Shown: positions 18,096 through 26,796, counted from the first letter of the stretch. The stretch: 64,000 bases of DNA from CAVRJC01 sp963721435 (GCA_963721435.1 CAVRJC010000012.1:372001-436000); one strand, 5' to 3'. Notes: a model not told the origin generated them from the sequence alone. Translations and numbers: made by a program.

Positions 18096-18638
18096 ATGAG
18101 AATCCTGGTCGTGTACGAGACATCCGAGGGCCAGACCGCCAAGATCGCCGAACGCATCGCCGACACGTTGCGCGAACGCGCGCACGACGTCGACGTACGG
18201 GACGTGGAACACGCGCCCGCGCCCGATGTCTACGACGGCGTCGTCGTGGGTGACTCGATCCACGCGGTGAAGCACAGTCGGCCGATGATCCGCTACATCG
18301 GCGAGAACGTCGGCGCGCTCAACGCCAAGCCGTCCGCGCTGTTCCAGGTCTGCCTCACGTCCGCGAATCCCGACGAGAAGCACACTGCGTCCGCGCACGC
18401 GCTCGTGCAGGACGTGATGGAGCGCACGGGCTACGATCCCGACGCGGTCGGGATGTTCGCCGGTGCGTTGGTGTACACGCAGTACGGATGGTTCAAGCGC
18501 CACGTGATGCACGCCATCGTGAAGCGCGAGGGCGGTGACCTCGACATGAGCAAGGACTACGAGTACACGGACTGGGACGCGGTGACCGAGTTCGCCGAGC
18601 ACGTGGACGCGATCGTGACCGGTGCGAACGGGCGATGA
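18096..18638 (+). CDS. Flavodoxin-domain protein (HemG-like)
   Basis: 180 residues. The N-terminus RILVVYETSEGQTAKIAERIAD is an FMN-binding flavodoxin loop (T/S-x-x-G-x-T/A), and VYTQYGWFKRHVMHAIVKREGGD resembles the C-terminal block of HemG-type menaquinone-dependent protoporphyrinogen oxidase. The ATG at 18096 has AGGAGGA 7 bases upstream and is preferred to the ATG at 18078. It overlaps the next gene by 4 bases. HemG function is possible but unproven; a generic flavodoxin is the alternative. Confidence 0.75.
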   Translation: MRILVVYETSEGQTAKIAERIADTLRERAHDVDVRDVEHAPAPDVYDGVVVGDSIHAVKHSRPMIRYIGENVGALNAKPSALFQVCLTSANPDEKHTASAHALVQDVMERTGYDPDAVGMFAGALVYTQYGWFKRHVMHAIVKREGGDLDMSKDYEYTDWDAVTEFAEHVDAIVTGANGR

Positions 18639-19216
18639 GCGTTGACGCGACGTCGCTGATCATCGACGCAGTGATGCCGACGTTCGACACCGGCATCGCG
18701 GAGCACAGCATCGTGCGCGCGGAACCCTCCGTGACGTTTCGCGCTGCGCGCGAGCTCGACTTCCTCAGCGTGCGCACGCCGCTGCTCGACACTGCGATGT
18801 GGGTGCGTGGCCTTCCGGCGCGGATCACCCACCAGGCCGTCCCTGCGCCACCCCGCCTCGTGCTCGCCGAGGGCGACGAGCTCCCCGGCTGGGTCGTGCT
18901 GGGCGAGCAACCCGATCGTGAGCTCGCGTTCGGCGCAGTCGGGAAGTTCTGGCAGCCCAACATCGAGTGGCGCGACGTGCCGGTCGAGGAGTTCGCCGCG
19001 TTCGCAGAGCCGGGCTGGGGCAAGATCGCCGCGAACTTCTCGGTGCTTCCCTACGGAGCCGGAGCGACACTCCTGAGCTACGAGTGCCGCACGATGACGA
19101 CCGATGTGGAGAGTCGCCGCAAGTTCGCGCGCTACTGGTCGTTGATGCGCCCGTTCATCGCCCACATCTTCCGGGCTACCGTCCGCACGATTCGCGACAA
19201 CGCCGAAAGGGAATGA
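18635..19216 (+). CDS. Hypothetical protein, possibly SRPBCC-like
   Basis: 193 residues, soluble. It opens with IIDAVMPTFDTGIAEHSIV, has a long central beta-rich region, and ends with RYWSLMRPFIAHIFRATVRTI. The pattern is reminiscent of SRPBCC-fold hypothetical proteins, but I recognise no catalytic motif. It starts inside the stop of the flavodoxin gene and is followed after 7 bases by the heme-binding gene, so the three genes form a probable redox-related operon. Confidence 0.6.
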   Translation: MSVDATSLIIDAVMPTFDTGIAEHSIVRAEPSVTFRAARELDFLSVRTPLLDTAMWVRGLPARITHQAVPAPPRLVLAEGDELPGWVVLGEQPDRELAFGAVGKFWQPNIEWRDVPVEEFAAFAEPGWGKIAANFSVLPYGAGATLLSYECRTMTTDVESRRKFARYWSLMRPFIAHIFRATVRTIRDNAERE

Positions 19217-19223
19217 GATTCCG

Positions 19224-19706
19224 ATGGCCAACCCACTCCGGAACAAGTCGCGAGGGTTCATCGTGCTGGTGATCGCCGGCCTCGTGGTACTCGGGTTCGG
19301 GCTCATCCAGCTGGTGCCGTACCGGGTCGACAACCCTCCGGTGAAGCAGGAGCCGACCTGGGACAGCCCGCAGACCCGGAAGCTCGCGGTCGCGGCGTGT
19401 TACGACTGCCACAGCAACGAGACGAACACCTACTGGTGGGAGGACGTCGCGCCGCTCTCGTGGTGGATCACCAACCACGTGAAGGACGGGCGCGCGGCAT
19501 TGAACTTCTCCGAGTGCACGAAGAGTGCCGGTCGCGGGGAGAACGACGCGAGCGAGACCGTCCGCAACGGCTCGATGCCGCCGAACTACTACACGTGGCT
19601 CGGGTTGCACTCGAACGCGAAGCTCACCCAGTCGGAGAAGGATCAGCTGGCGTCGGGGCTCAGCGCGACGCTGAGCGGCTGGAACTGCGGGCGCGGCGGC
19701 GGTTGA
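19224..19706 (+). CDS. Membrane-anchored heme-binding (c-type) protein
   Basis: 160 residues with an N-terminal membrane helix (about 11-30) and a CYDCHSNET motif (CxxCH) for covalent heme. The flanking WWEDVAPLSWWITNHVKDGRAALNFSEC and MPPNYYTWLGLHSNAKLT blocks are those of the small heme-binding domain family often next to redox genes. It faces the outside of the membrane. It is last in the three-gene plus-strand group. Confidence 0.82.
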   Translation: MANPLRNKSRGFIVLVIAGLVVLGFGLIQLVPYRVDNPPVKQEPTWDSPQTRKLAVAACYDCHSNETNTYWWEDVAPLSWWITNHVKDGRAALNFSECTKSAGRGENDASETVRNGSMPPNYYTWLGLHSNAKLTQSEKDQLASGLSATLSGWNCGRGGG

Positions 19707-19716
19707 GCACCGCTGC

Positions 19717-19870
19717 GCTCGAGTAGGCCGAGCTCGCCGCAGAACACGTTCGTCGGCTCGAGCACCGGGAAGTCACGCCCGCGTCGGAGGCACAGGTCGG
19801 CGATGGAGATCCCGGCTTCCCACCGCCGATGACGACCCCGCGCCGACCGTGCCGTCCCCGGCGAGCAAGT
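19717..19870 (-). pseudogene. Degenerate N-terminal fragment of an FAD-dependent monooxygenase
   Basis: On the minus strand one frame reads VVIGGG and the next reads EAGISIADLCLRRGRDFPVLEP, which together look like the first FAD-binding beta-alpha-beta unit of a flavin-containing monooxygenase. The frame changes at the GGTGGGAAG stretch near 19822, and recognisable sequence stops after about 40 residues. It lies just downstream of the SnoaL-like gene. Most likely a decayed remnant. Confidence 0.4.
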
Positions 19871-19878
19871 TGGGGAAG

Positions 19879-20295
19879 TCATTCGCCACGCGGGAGTGTC
19901 TCGTCCGTCGCGGCCCAGGCGTCGGGACCCATCTGGTTGGAGACGCCGAAGATCCGGGAGCTCTGGATTCGCCCGTCGACGGTGCCGGTCCAGAACCCGA
20001 TGGGCCGGAACTCGACTTCGCCGTCGGCGGTGACGAGCCGGATGCGGATCACGGTGGCCGCCTCGCGGCCGTCGGGTGCAGGGATGACCGCGACCGGTTC
20101 GAGGTGCACGCGCCGTTCGTCGGAGTGACCCATGTCCCAGCCGTGCGACTGCATGCCCGGGCGCGGCTCACTCCCGACCGGCTCCTCGACGGTGCAGTCG
20201 GGCGCGAAGAGCGTGAGCCACTCCTCCTTGACGCTCGGATCGTGGTGACCGGCCTCCCACAGCTCGAGATGACGTCGGAGCGCCTCCTCGATCAC
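19879..20295 (-). CDS. SnoaL/NTF2-like protein
   Basis: 138 residues with the SnoaL-like opening (LRRHLELWEAGHHD, then WLTLFAPDCTVEEPVG) and the terminal beta strands FRPIGFWTGTVDGRI. NTF2-fold cone proteins of this kind include isomerases, cyclases and dehydratases; no catalytic pair is obvious. It is the third gene of a minus-strand group (SDR, LLM, SnoaL) starting at 22477, separated from the LLM stop by only 5 bases. Confidence 0.72.
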   Translation of the reverse strand: MIEEALRRHLELWEAGHHDPSVKEEWLTLFAPDCTVEEPVGSEPRPGMQSHGWDMGHSDERRVHLEPVAVIPAPDGREAATVIRIRLVTADGEVEFRPIGFWTGTVDGRIQSSRIFGVSNQMGPDAWAATDETLPRGE

Positions 20296-20300
20296 AGGCG

Positions 20301-21554
20301 TCAGAGCTTGCCGGCGGCGGAGAAGGTGTACGACGGGTCGACCTCGCGGGGCGGGGCCTTGCGTGTCATCGCCTCGTCGATCGCTGCCGCAACCCGAGCG
20401 CTCTTCGCCTCCAGATGCGCCGGCTCACGCGCGACGAACTCGGGCATCACCTCGCGCGCGAACAGCTCGAGTGACTCGCAGATGTGCTCGTGCTTCGTGC
20501 GGCCCGCCTGCGCGAGGAAGATCACCTGGTCGACGCCTGCGGCCTCGTAGCGACCGAGCACCTCACGCACGCGGTCGGGCGTGCCGATCGCGCCGCGCAG
20601 GAGGTCTTCACCCGCGTTCGCGGTCTCCTCCTCGTCGCCGAGGTCCTGACCGGCGAGCTGCGAACCGGTGTCGCCGAAGCCGGTGGTGTTGCTGCGCTTG
20701 AAGTTGTCCCAGATGTCGGTGACGCCCGGCTGCTGGGTACCGAACACGTAGAAGTGCCCGAGCGCGTACCCGAAGAATTGCGAGCCCTCGAAGCCGCGGT
20801 CGAGCGCGGTCTGCTCGTCTTCGTGGCACATCAACGGGAGCACGATGGCCACGTTCGCGTTCACCGCGAAGCCGGCGGGCTCGATGGTGCCGGACGTGAG
20901 GGTCTCGTAGTAGCCGTCGACGATGTCCTTCGCCTGGCTGGGGTCGAGGAACGCGAACGACAGCGCACCGATGCCCTTCGACGCCGCGAGCTGGATGGTC
21001 GCGGGCTGGCTGCACGCGACCCACAACGGCGGGTGCGGCTTCTGCTTCGGCTTGGGTACGACATTGCGCGGCGGCACCTGCAACCACTTGCTGTCCCAAC
21101 CGGCAAACGGCTCTTCGACCATCATCCGCGTCACCGCGTCGAGGTTGTCGGCCCATTGCGCGCGCTTGGTGTCCCAGTCGACACCGAAGCCGTGCAGCTC
21201 CGCGACCGAGGACGCCTCACCGCTCCCGAAGTCGACCCGGCCGTCCGACAGCAGGTCGAGCGCGGCGAGTCGCTCGGCCACGCGCGCGGTCGGGTTGATC
21301 TCGTTCGGCAGCTGGACGATGCCGTGGCCGAGGCGGATGCGCTTCGTGCGCTGGCTCGCGGCCGCGAGCAGCACCTCGGGTGCGGAGCAGTGGCTGTACT
21401 CCTCGAGGAAGTGGTGCTCGACCGACCAGATGTAGTCGAACCCGAGCGAGTCCGCGAGCTCGATCTGGTCGAGCGTGTTCTTGTAGAGGTCGTACTCGTC
21501 GTCGGGGCCCCAGGGCCTCGGGAGCTGCAGTTCGTAGAACAGGCCAAACTTCAT
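20301..21554 (-). CDS. LLM class flavin/F420-dependent oxidoreductase
   Basis: 417 residues. MKFGLFYELQLPRPW, DYIWSVEHHFLEEYSHCSAPEVLL, RLGHGIVQLPNEINPTARVAERLA and DFGSGEASSVAELHGFGVD are luciferase-like family motifs. It is longer than the common 300-350 residues because of an insertion around 240-320 and a helical tail. The ATG at 21554 begins exactly at the conserved first strand. It sits between the SDR and SnoaL genes in one probable operon under the operator at 22510-22531. Confidence 0.88.
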   Translation of the reverse strand: MKFGLFYELQLPRPWGPDDEYDLYKNTLDQIELADSLGFDYIWSVEHHFLEEYSHCSAPEVLLAAASQRTKRIRLGHGIVQLPNEINPTARVAERLAALDLLSDGRVDFGSGEASSVAELHGFGVDWDTKRAQWADNLDAVTRMMVEEPFAGWDSKWLQVPPRNVVPKPKQKPHPPLWVACSQPATIQLAASKGIGALSFAFLDPSQAKDIVDGYYETLTSGTIEPAGFAVNANVAIVLPLMCHEDEQTALDRGFEGSQFFGYALGHFYVFGTQQPGVTDIWDNFKRSNTTGFGDTGSQLAGQDLGDEEETANAGEDLLRGAIGTPDRVREVLGRYEAAGVDQVIFLAQAGRTKHEHICESLELFAREVMPEFVAREPAHLEAKSARVAAAIDEAMTRKAPPREVDPSYTFSAAGKL

Positions 21555-21565
21555 CGGGGCTCCTG

Positions 21566-22477
21566 TCAGGTCGTGACGCCGTAGACGGGTGCGGGCGGGG
21601 GCCCCGCGGCGATCATCTCGCGCACCGCGGGACCGATCTCGGCAGGCTCCCACCGTCGGTCCTTCGTGATCGGCGTGCCGTGCTGCCAGCCGTCGCAGAC
21701 GCTCAGCGACCCGCCTTCGATCTCGAACATGCGGCCGGTGACGTCCTTCGACTCGGCGCTCCCCAGCCAGACGACGATCGGCGAGATGTTGTCGGGATCC
21801 ATGGCGTCGAACTGCCCGGGCTCGACTTCCTTCATCATGTCGACGAACACACCCTCGGTCAACCGTGTGCGCGCGCTCGGTGCGAGGCCGTTGACGGTGA
21901 CGCCGTAACGCCCGAGCTCGACGGCCGTCACGATCGTCATCGCCGCGATGCCCGCCTTGGCCGCGGCGTAGGCGGTCTGCGCGACGCTGCCCATGAGCCC
22001 CGCGCCCGAGCTCGTGTTGATGAGGCGCGCGTCGACCGGGACGCCGGCCTTCGACTGGTCGCGCCAGTACGCAGCCGCGTGCCGTCCGACGCAGAAGTGC
22101 CCGCGCAGGTGGACGCGGATCACCGCGTCCCATTCCTCGGGCGTCGTGTTCACGAACATGCGGTCGCGCAGGATGCCCGCGTTGTTCACGACCACGTCGA
22201 GGGTGCCGAAGGCCGCGACCGCGGACTCGATGATGTTGGCGGCGGCGTCGAAGTCGGCGACGTCGTCGGTGTTGGCGATCGCCTCGCCACCGAGCGCGCG
22301 GATCTCCTCGACGACCTGGTGCACCGGCTCGTCCGACGCGCCCGTGCCGTCGGACGCGCCCCCGAGGTCGTTGACCACGACCTTGGCGCCCTCACGTGCG
22401 AATGCCAGCGCGTGCGAGCGGCCGAGACCCCGGCCCGCTCCAGTGATCACGACGACTCGTCCGTCGCAGATACCCAT
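21566..22477 (-). CDS. Short-chain dehydrogenase/reductase, 3-hydroxyacyl-CoA dehydrogenase type
   Basis: 303 residues with TGAGRGLGRSHALAFA for NAD(P) binding, NNAGILRD, the Ser of INTSS and the YAAAK catalytic Tyr/Lys. VVNDLGGASDGTGAS is typical of the (3R)-hydroxyacyl-CoA dehydrogenase domain of peroxisomal multifunctional enzyme type 2. This suggests a role in side-chain or acyl-CoA beta-oxidation, though substrate is inferred. It is divergent from the amidohydrolase at 22556, with the shared regulon operator between them. Confidence 0.88.
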   Translation of the reverse strand: MGICDGRVVVITGAGRGLGRSHALAFAREGAKVVVNDLGGASDGTGASDEPVHQVVEEIRALGGEAIANTDDVADFDAAANIIESAVAAFGTLDVVVNNAGILRDRMFVNTTPEEWDAVIRVHLRGHFCVGRHAAAYWRDQSKAGVPVDARLINTSSGAGLMGSVAQTAYAAAKAGIAAMTIVTAVELGRYGVTVNGLAPSARTRLTEGVFVDMMKEVEPGQFDAMDPDNISPIVVWLGSAESKDVTGRMFEIEGGSLSVCDGWQHGTPITKDRRWEPAEIGPAVREMIAAGPPPAPVYGVTT

Positions 22478-22509
22478 CGGTTGCCCCCCTCAGGTCAGGG
22501 CGGTAACGT

Positions 22510-22531
22510 TAATCAAGCATTTGCTTGGCAG
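22510..22531. promoter_or_regulatory. Putative TetR operator A (shared regulon element)
   Basis: The core CAAGCATTTGCTTG (22514-22527) is a palindrome with perfect 6-bp arms. Read on the minus strand, the 22-base window matches site B at 34836-34857 in 17 of 22 positions and contains the shared core CCA..CAAA.GCTTG. It lies 24 bases before the amidohydrolase GTG and 33 before the SDR ATG. Confidence 0.6.
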
Positions 22532-22555
22532 TCCACCCCGTGGGGGAGGTCTTCG

Positions 22556-24010
22556 GTGGAACACGTCGGCGAACCGTCCAGCAGGCTCCGCGCCGTCCGC
22601 GATCAGATCGATCATCCGATCGTCGACGCCGACGCGCACCAGCTCGAGGTGCTCGCGGTGGTGATGGACTTCATCCGCGACGTCGGCGGGCCCGCGATGC
22701 CCGACAAGCTCATCGGCTACATGATGAACCAGCGCCGCGCGTTCCGCGAGACCGTCGACGAACGTCACGACCGCCGCACCACCGTGCCGGTGTGGTGGCC
22801 GGTGCCCACCGAGAACACGCGCGACCGCGCGACCACCGTGCTCCCCGGTTACCTGTACGAGCGCCTCGATGAGATCGGCCTCGACTTCACGATCGTGTAC
22901 CCCGGGCAGGGCCTGCAGGTGATCACGTTGCCGGGCATGGCCGACGACGACCTACGGCGCGCCGCGGCACGCGCGTTCAACCTGTACAACGCGGAGATGT
23001 TCGCCCCGTATGCGGACCGCATGACGCCCGCGGCGGTGATCCCGATGCACACGCCCGAAGAGGCGATCGACGAGCTGCGCTACGTCAGGAGCGAGCTCGG
23101 CCTCAAGGCGTGCGTGTTCGCGGGCGATGTCGTGCGCCCGGTACCGCAGTTCGCGCGTGAGCATCCCGATCTGGCGCGGTCGGTGCTCTACCAGGACTGC
23201 TTCGGCATCGACAGCCCCTACGACTACGACCCGGTGTGGCAGACGTGCATCGACCTCGGCGTCGCGCCCACGTTCCACTCGGGCCCGATCGGCCAGGGAT
23301 GTCGCGCGTCGGTCACGCGTCACCAGTACAACCAGATCGGCGGCTTCGCCGAGGGTGGCGAAGCACTCGCCAAGTCGCTGTTCTTCGGTGGTGTCACGCG
23401 CCGGTACCCCGAGCTGCGGTTCGGGTTCCTCGAGGGCGGCGTCACCTGGGGGCAGAGCCTCTACTGCCGGATGCTCGAGCACTGGGAGAAGCGCAACGGC
23501 GACGCGATCGTGCACCTCGACCCGCAGCTGCTCGACACGTCGCTGTTCGCGGAGATCATCGACGCGTACGCGCACCCGAAGGTGAAGGCGATCCGCGATC
23601 GCCTCGTGCAGGACTCCCTGTGGTCGGACTTCCCCGAGGTGCTCGACGACTGGTGGGCGTGCGAGATCACGAGCGAAGAAGACTTCGCGCAGTTGTTCGT
23701 GCCGCCGTTCTTTTACGGGTGCGAAGGCGACGACCGCATGGTCGCCGCGTCGATGGACGAGCGGCTCAACCCGATGGGCGCGCGACTGCAGCCCATGCTC
23801 GGCTCCGACATCGGGCACTTCGACGTGACCGACATGCGCGACGTGATCCCGACCGCGCACAAGCTGGTCGACGAAGGGCTCATGGACGACGCCGCGTTCC
23901 GCGACTTCACCTTCGCCAACGCGGTACGCCTCCACGGCGGCATGAACCCCGACTTCTTCACCGGAACGGTCGTCGAGAAGCAAGCGGCCGAGCTCCTGGC
24001 CGAGGGCTGA
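22556..24010 (+). CDS. Amidohydrolase-2 family TIM-barrel protein
   Basis: 484 residues from the GTG at 22556, which has GGGGAGG 6-7 bases upstream. IDHPIVDADAHQLEV carries the first metal-type motif, followed by PTFHSGPIG, FGFLEGGVTWG and a C-terminal GSDIGHFD with the conserved Asp. This family includes decarboxylases and hydratases of aromatic or ring-cleavage acids (ACMSD-like). It is divergent from the SDR gene and probably coregulated with it. The substrate is unknown. A strong hairpin follows the stop. Confidence 0.83.
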   Translation: MEHVGEPSSRLRAVRDQIDHPIVDADAHQLEVLAVVMDFIRDVGGPAMPDKLIGYMMNQRRAFRETVDERHDRRTTVPVWWPVPTENTRDRATTVLPGYLYERLDEIGLDFTIVYPGQGLQVITLPGMADDDLRRAAARAFNLYNAEMFAPYADRMTPAAVIPMHTPEEAIDELRYVRSELGLKACVFAGDVVRPVPQFAREHPDLARSVLYQDCFGIDSPYDYDPVWQTCIDLGVAPTFHSGPIGQGCRASVTRHQYNQIGGFAEGGEALAKSLFFGGVTRRYPELRFGFLEGGVTWGQSLYCRMLEHWEKRNGDAIVHLDPQLLDTSLFAEIIDAYAHPKVKAIRDRLVQDSLWSDFPEVLDDWWACEITSEEDFAQLFVPPFFYGCEGDDRMVAASMDERLNPMGARLQPMLGSDIGHFDVTDMRDVIPTAHKLVDEGLMDDAAFRDFTFANAVRLHGGMNPDFFTGTVVEKQAAELLAEG

Positions 24011-24018
24011 CGCGCCAC

Positions 24019-24068
24019 GAGCAAGTGGCAGTTGAGGTGGCTATTTCACACTCAACTGGCACTTGCTC
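24019..24068 (+). terminator. Long hairpin after the amidohydrolase gene
   Basis: Arms 24019-24036 (GAGCAAGTGGCAGTTGAG) and 24051-24068 (CTCAACTGGCACTTGCTC) pair over 18 positions with one mismatch, and GTG/CAC extend the stem inward. There is no T-run, so it is either an actinobacterial-style terminator or an mRNA-stabilising stem. It begins 8 bases after the stop codon. Confidence 0.6.
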
Positions 24069-24241
24069 GGCAGTCGGTGAGCGCGCCCGCTCCGATCGGG
24101 GCCGCCGCGAGCTAGGACAAGATTTTCGCTCGTGCCTGTCGATCTCCGGGCTCGGCGTTCGTCGTCTGTCGGAAGCCGGCCACGAGGCGCCGTGCGACCG
24201 TCGACGACGCCGGCACCGCCGGCCCGATCAAGGGAGACGAC

Positions 24242-24550
24242 ATGGCGAACTTCTTGCTCGCGTACAAGGGCGGCACGATGGCGGAGACGCCCGAGGCCCA
24301 GGAAGCCGCGATGAAGGCGTGGATGGACTGGTTCGGTGAGGTGGGCGCGGCGGTCGTCGACGGCGGTGCGCCGTTCGGCCCGTCGACCGCGGTGAAGTCC
24401 GACGGATCGATCGGCGCCACGACCGCGGGTCTTGCTGGTTACTCCGTCTTCCAGGCCGACAGCCTCGACGCGGCGGCAGCCCTGGCCAAGGGCTGTCCTG
24501 TGCTCGAGGTCGGCGGCACCGTGGAGGTCTACGAAGCCCTCCCCATGTGA
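24242..24550 (+). CDS. YCII/DGPF-like small protein
   Basis: 102 residues with the ferredoxin-like fold pattern of YCII-related (DGPF) proteins: FLLAYKGG, AWMDWFGEVGAAVVDGGAPFGP, GYSVFQADSLDAAAALAKGCP and VEVYEALPM. These proteins often sit beside sigma factors or stress genes; no activity is assigned. Between the preceding hairpin and this ATG, about 170 bases hold no recognisable gene. Confidence 0.8.
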   Translation: MANFLLAYKGGTMAETPEAQEAAMKAWMDWFGEVGAAVVDGGAPFGPSTAVKSDGSIGATTAGLAGYSVFQADSLDAAAALAKGCPVLEVGGTVEVYEALPM

Positions 24551-24699
24551 CCTACCCGCGATCACGCACGTCCCGATCGGCCAGCCTTCGGGCTGGTCGA
24601 TTCGCTTTCGCGATCCTTGGGTTGACCGCCTGGTGGGTGCTCGTCACACTCTGCGGTGGGGCGTGTCCATCGACAACCAACGGCAGGAAGAGGTTGCTC

Positions 24700-25185
24700 A
24701 TGAACAGCGGACCCACCCTCAGCATCGGCGCGACCGGCACCGACGTCGCGCGGCTCCAACGACTCTTCGTCGAGATGAAGCTGCTCGACTACACGGGCAT
24801 CGACGGCACCTTCGGCCCGATCACCGACCAAGTCGTGCACGACTTCCAGGACAGTGCGGGGCTCGTGGTCGACGGCATCGTCGGTCCCGCGACGTGGGGC
24901 GCACTCCCGGCCGATCCCGACACGCCGCTCTTGGCGAACGGCGCTTCGGGGCCCGAAGTCGCCGCGCTCCAGCAGGGCCTCACCGTGTACAGCACCGAAG
25001 ATCCCGCGACCGACCCGGGCGGCATCGACGGCAGCTTCGGCCCGATGACCGAGTCGGCCGTGCGCGCCTACCAGGGCGACCGCGGCGTCGCGGTCGACGG
25101 CGTGGTCGGCGATGACACCTGGTGGGTACCCGCGGGCGCCGCGGGCGCGACGCTCGCGTCCCTCGCGGGACTGACGACCGAATAG
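24700..25185 (+). CDS. Protein with two peptidoglycan-binding (PGRP-type) repeats
   Basis: 161 residues with two repeats of the PG_binding_1 helix bundle: IGATGTDVARLQRLFVEM...GIDGTFGPITDQVVHDFQ and NGASGPEVAALQQGL...GIDGSFGPMTESAVRAYQ, each followed by a DG(I/V)VG(P/D)..TW turn. GGAAGAGG precedes the ATG at 24700. No signal peptide is present from this start. The in-frame GTG at 24547 would add a hydrophobic segment and a possible lipobox Cys, so export cannot be excluded. No catalytic domain. Confidence 0.8.
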   Translation: MNSGPTLSIGATGTDVARLQRLFVEMKLLDYTGIDGTFGPITDQVVHDFQDSAGLVVDGIVGPATWGALPADPDTPLLANGASGPEVAALQQGLTVYSTEDPATDPGGIDGSFGPMTESAVRAYQGDRGVAVDGVVGDDTWWVPAGAAGATLASLAGLTTE

Positions 25186-25186
25186 C

Positions 25187-25702
25187 TCAGCTCGTCGACA
25201 AGCGGGTGAGGAGGAGATCGACGTCGACGGCTGCCGAGGTGTCGACGCGCAGGACCGGCCAACCACCGTCGAGGGGTTGCGAGACCTCCCCCGTCCAGAG
25301 CGAGTCGTCGTCGACCCAGGCCGCATCGAAATGACCTGGGTGGCGGGTCGTACCACGACTCGCATAGCGGGCTCGACTGACCACGGTGTCGCAGTCACAG
25401 AAGACCTCGACGATCGAACCCGGGAGCGCGCGCAGATCATCGAGCGACACGCTGGCGCGCCAGTTGCTCTCCAGCACACCGCCGCCGTTCTCGTGCGCGA
25501 GCGCGAGCAGCGTGCGGACTGCGGCCGCACCCAAGCGTCGCGATGCCTCGATGTCGGGCACGCCCAGCGAGTCCATCAGCGCCTCCTTGATCGTGTCCTT
25601 GGCGAAGAGCGGGAGCGCGAGCCGATCGGCGAGGCACGCCGCGAGCGTCGATTTCCCACTCCCGGGAGGTCCTGACACGACCACGAACGAGAAGGTGCGC
25701 AC
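25187..25702 (-). CDS. AAA-type P-loop nucleotide kinase-like protein
   Basis: 171 residues. Walker A SGPPGSGKST lies at residues 10-19, followed by LADRLALPLFAKDTIKEAL, the pattern of small predicted kinases (zeta-toxin/gluconate-kinase-like). ESNWRASVS in the middle may carry a Walker B-like acidic residue. The phosphate acceptor is unknown. It is convergent with the peptidoglycan-binding gene (1 base apart) and precedes the LLM stop by 4 bases on the same strand side. Confidence 0.75.
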   Translation of the reverse strand: MRTFSFVVVSGPPGSGKSTLAACLADRLALPLFAKDTIKEALMDSLGVPDIEASRRLGAAAVRTLLALAHENGGGVLESNWRASVSLDDLRALPGSIVEVFCDCDTVVSRARYASRGTTRHPGHFDAAWVDDDSLWTGEVSQPLDGGWPVLRVDTSAAVDVDLLLTRLSTS

Positions 25703-25706
25703 GCAG

Positions 25707-26684
25707 CTAGGAAGCGCCGAGGACCTTGTCGGCGTAGAGGTGCATGCACTCCCACGCCCGGTCGACGGGGATGCCGGCGCACAACGGGTGCAGGACCATC
25801 ACGCCGTCATCGCCACCGTGTTCCGCACGCTCGAGGCACTGCTCGGGCGTGAGGATCGCGTAGATGCCCTCGGCGCGGAGCTCGTCGACGGTGGTGGCGT
25901 GCGAGTGCACCGACGACCGGATGTCGGGCGTCTGCCATCCGGCGTAGGTGGTCGCCTCGTGCAGGAAGTACGGGCCGATCTCCGCCCACGACCTGTCGGG
26001 ATCCTCACTCACGAACACGAGCGCGAGGTCGGGTGGTGGTGACACGACGAAGCCGGTCGTGCCGTGCACCGCGCACTGCTCGTCGTAGTACGCCTCGAGC
26101 TCCGGCAGGTACGCGGGCGGCGCGAACGGCAGGCCGAATCGCGCCGCGCGCCGCGCACCTGGACGCGCGCTGCCGCCGATCATGATCGGCGGATGCGGCT
26201 TCGTACGCGGGACGGGCGTCACGCGTACTCGCGTGCCCCGGTATTCGAACGGCTCACCCGTCCAGGCGTCGAGCAACGCCGCGACCCCTTCGTCCATCAG
26301 CTTGCCGCGATCCACCCAGCTCTTGCCGTGCGCCGCGTACTCCTCGGGCCGGTAGCCCACGCCGAGGGTCACCGCGACCCGTCCGCCGCTCGCGAGGTCG
26401 AGGACGGCGAGGTCTTCCGCGACGCGCAGCGGGTCGTGCAACGGCAGCAGCAACGCCTGCACCGCGACCGCGATCGTCTGTGTGCGCGCGACGAGCATGC
26501 CGGTGTACACGAGCGTGGCGGGCATCCACCCGTCGTCGGCGCCGTGGTGCTCGTCGGTGGTCACCGCGGTGAATCCGGACGTATCGGCGAATGCGGCCAG
26601 CTCGAGGGACGCCGCGTACATCGCCGACAGCCGGTCGGGATCGAGCCCCGGGAGCGTCATGTTCAGCCGGAGAACGGAGTTCAC
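25707..26684 (-). CDS. LLM class F420-dependent oxidoreductase
   Basis: 325 residues. FTAVTTDEHHGADDGWMPATLV, VQALLLPLHDPLRVAEDLAVLDLASGGRVAVTLGVGYRPEEY and PHPPIMIGGSARPGARRAARFG are textbook luciferase-like family blocks. It is one of five LLM genes in the window. It is divergent from the ArsR gene. The spacing to the downstream kinase-like gene (4 bases) suggests cotranscription. Confidence 0.88.
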   Translation of the reverse strand: MNSVLRLNMTLPGLDPDRLSAMYAASLELAAFADTSGFTAVTTDEHHGADDGWMPATLVYTGMLVARTQTIAVAVQALLLPLHDPLRVAEDLAVLDLASGGRVAVTLGVGYRPEEYAAHGKSWVDRGKLMDEGVAALLDAWTGEPFEYRGTRVRVTPVPRTKPHPPIMIGGSARPGARRAARFGLPFAPPAYLPELEAYYDEQCAVHGTTGFVVSPPPDLALVFVSEDPDRSWAEIGPYFLHEATTYAGWQTPDIRSSVHSHATTVDELRAEGIYAILTPEQCLERAEHGGDDGVMVLHPLCAGIPVDRAWECMHLYADKVLGAS

Positions 26685-26767
26685 GGTCGCTGCCTCTCAC
26701 GCGTGGTCGGGCCTCGGATCGCCCGGAGGCTACGCCAGCAGGAACCGGCCCCGGGGCGGTCACGCGC

Positions 26768-26796
26768 TTGACAGGCCGTCCCAAGCCCGCCATACT
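26768..26796 (+). promoter_or_regulatory. Promoter of the ArsR-SRPBCC operon
   Basis: TTGACA (26768-26773), a 17-base spacer, and CATACT (26791-26796) as a near-consensus -10. The start point is expected near 26803, about 31 bases before the ArsR ATG at 26834. Confidence 0.6.

Noticed and set aside
24547..24699. Earlier GTG start for the peptidoglycan-binding protein, adding a hydrophobic segment
   Set aside because: The ATG at 24700 has a clear ribosome site. The extension is possible as an export signal but overlaps the previous stop and is not supported further.
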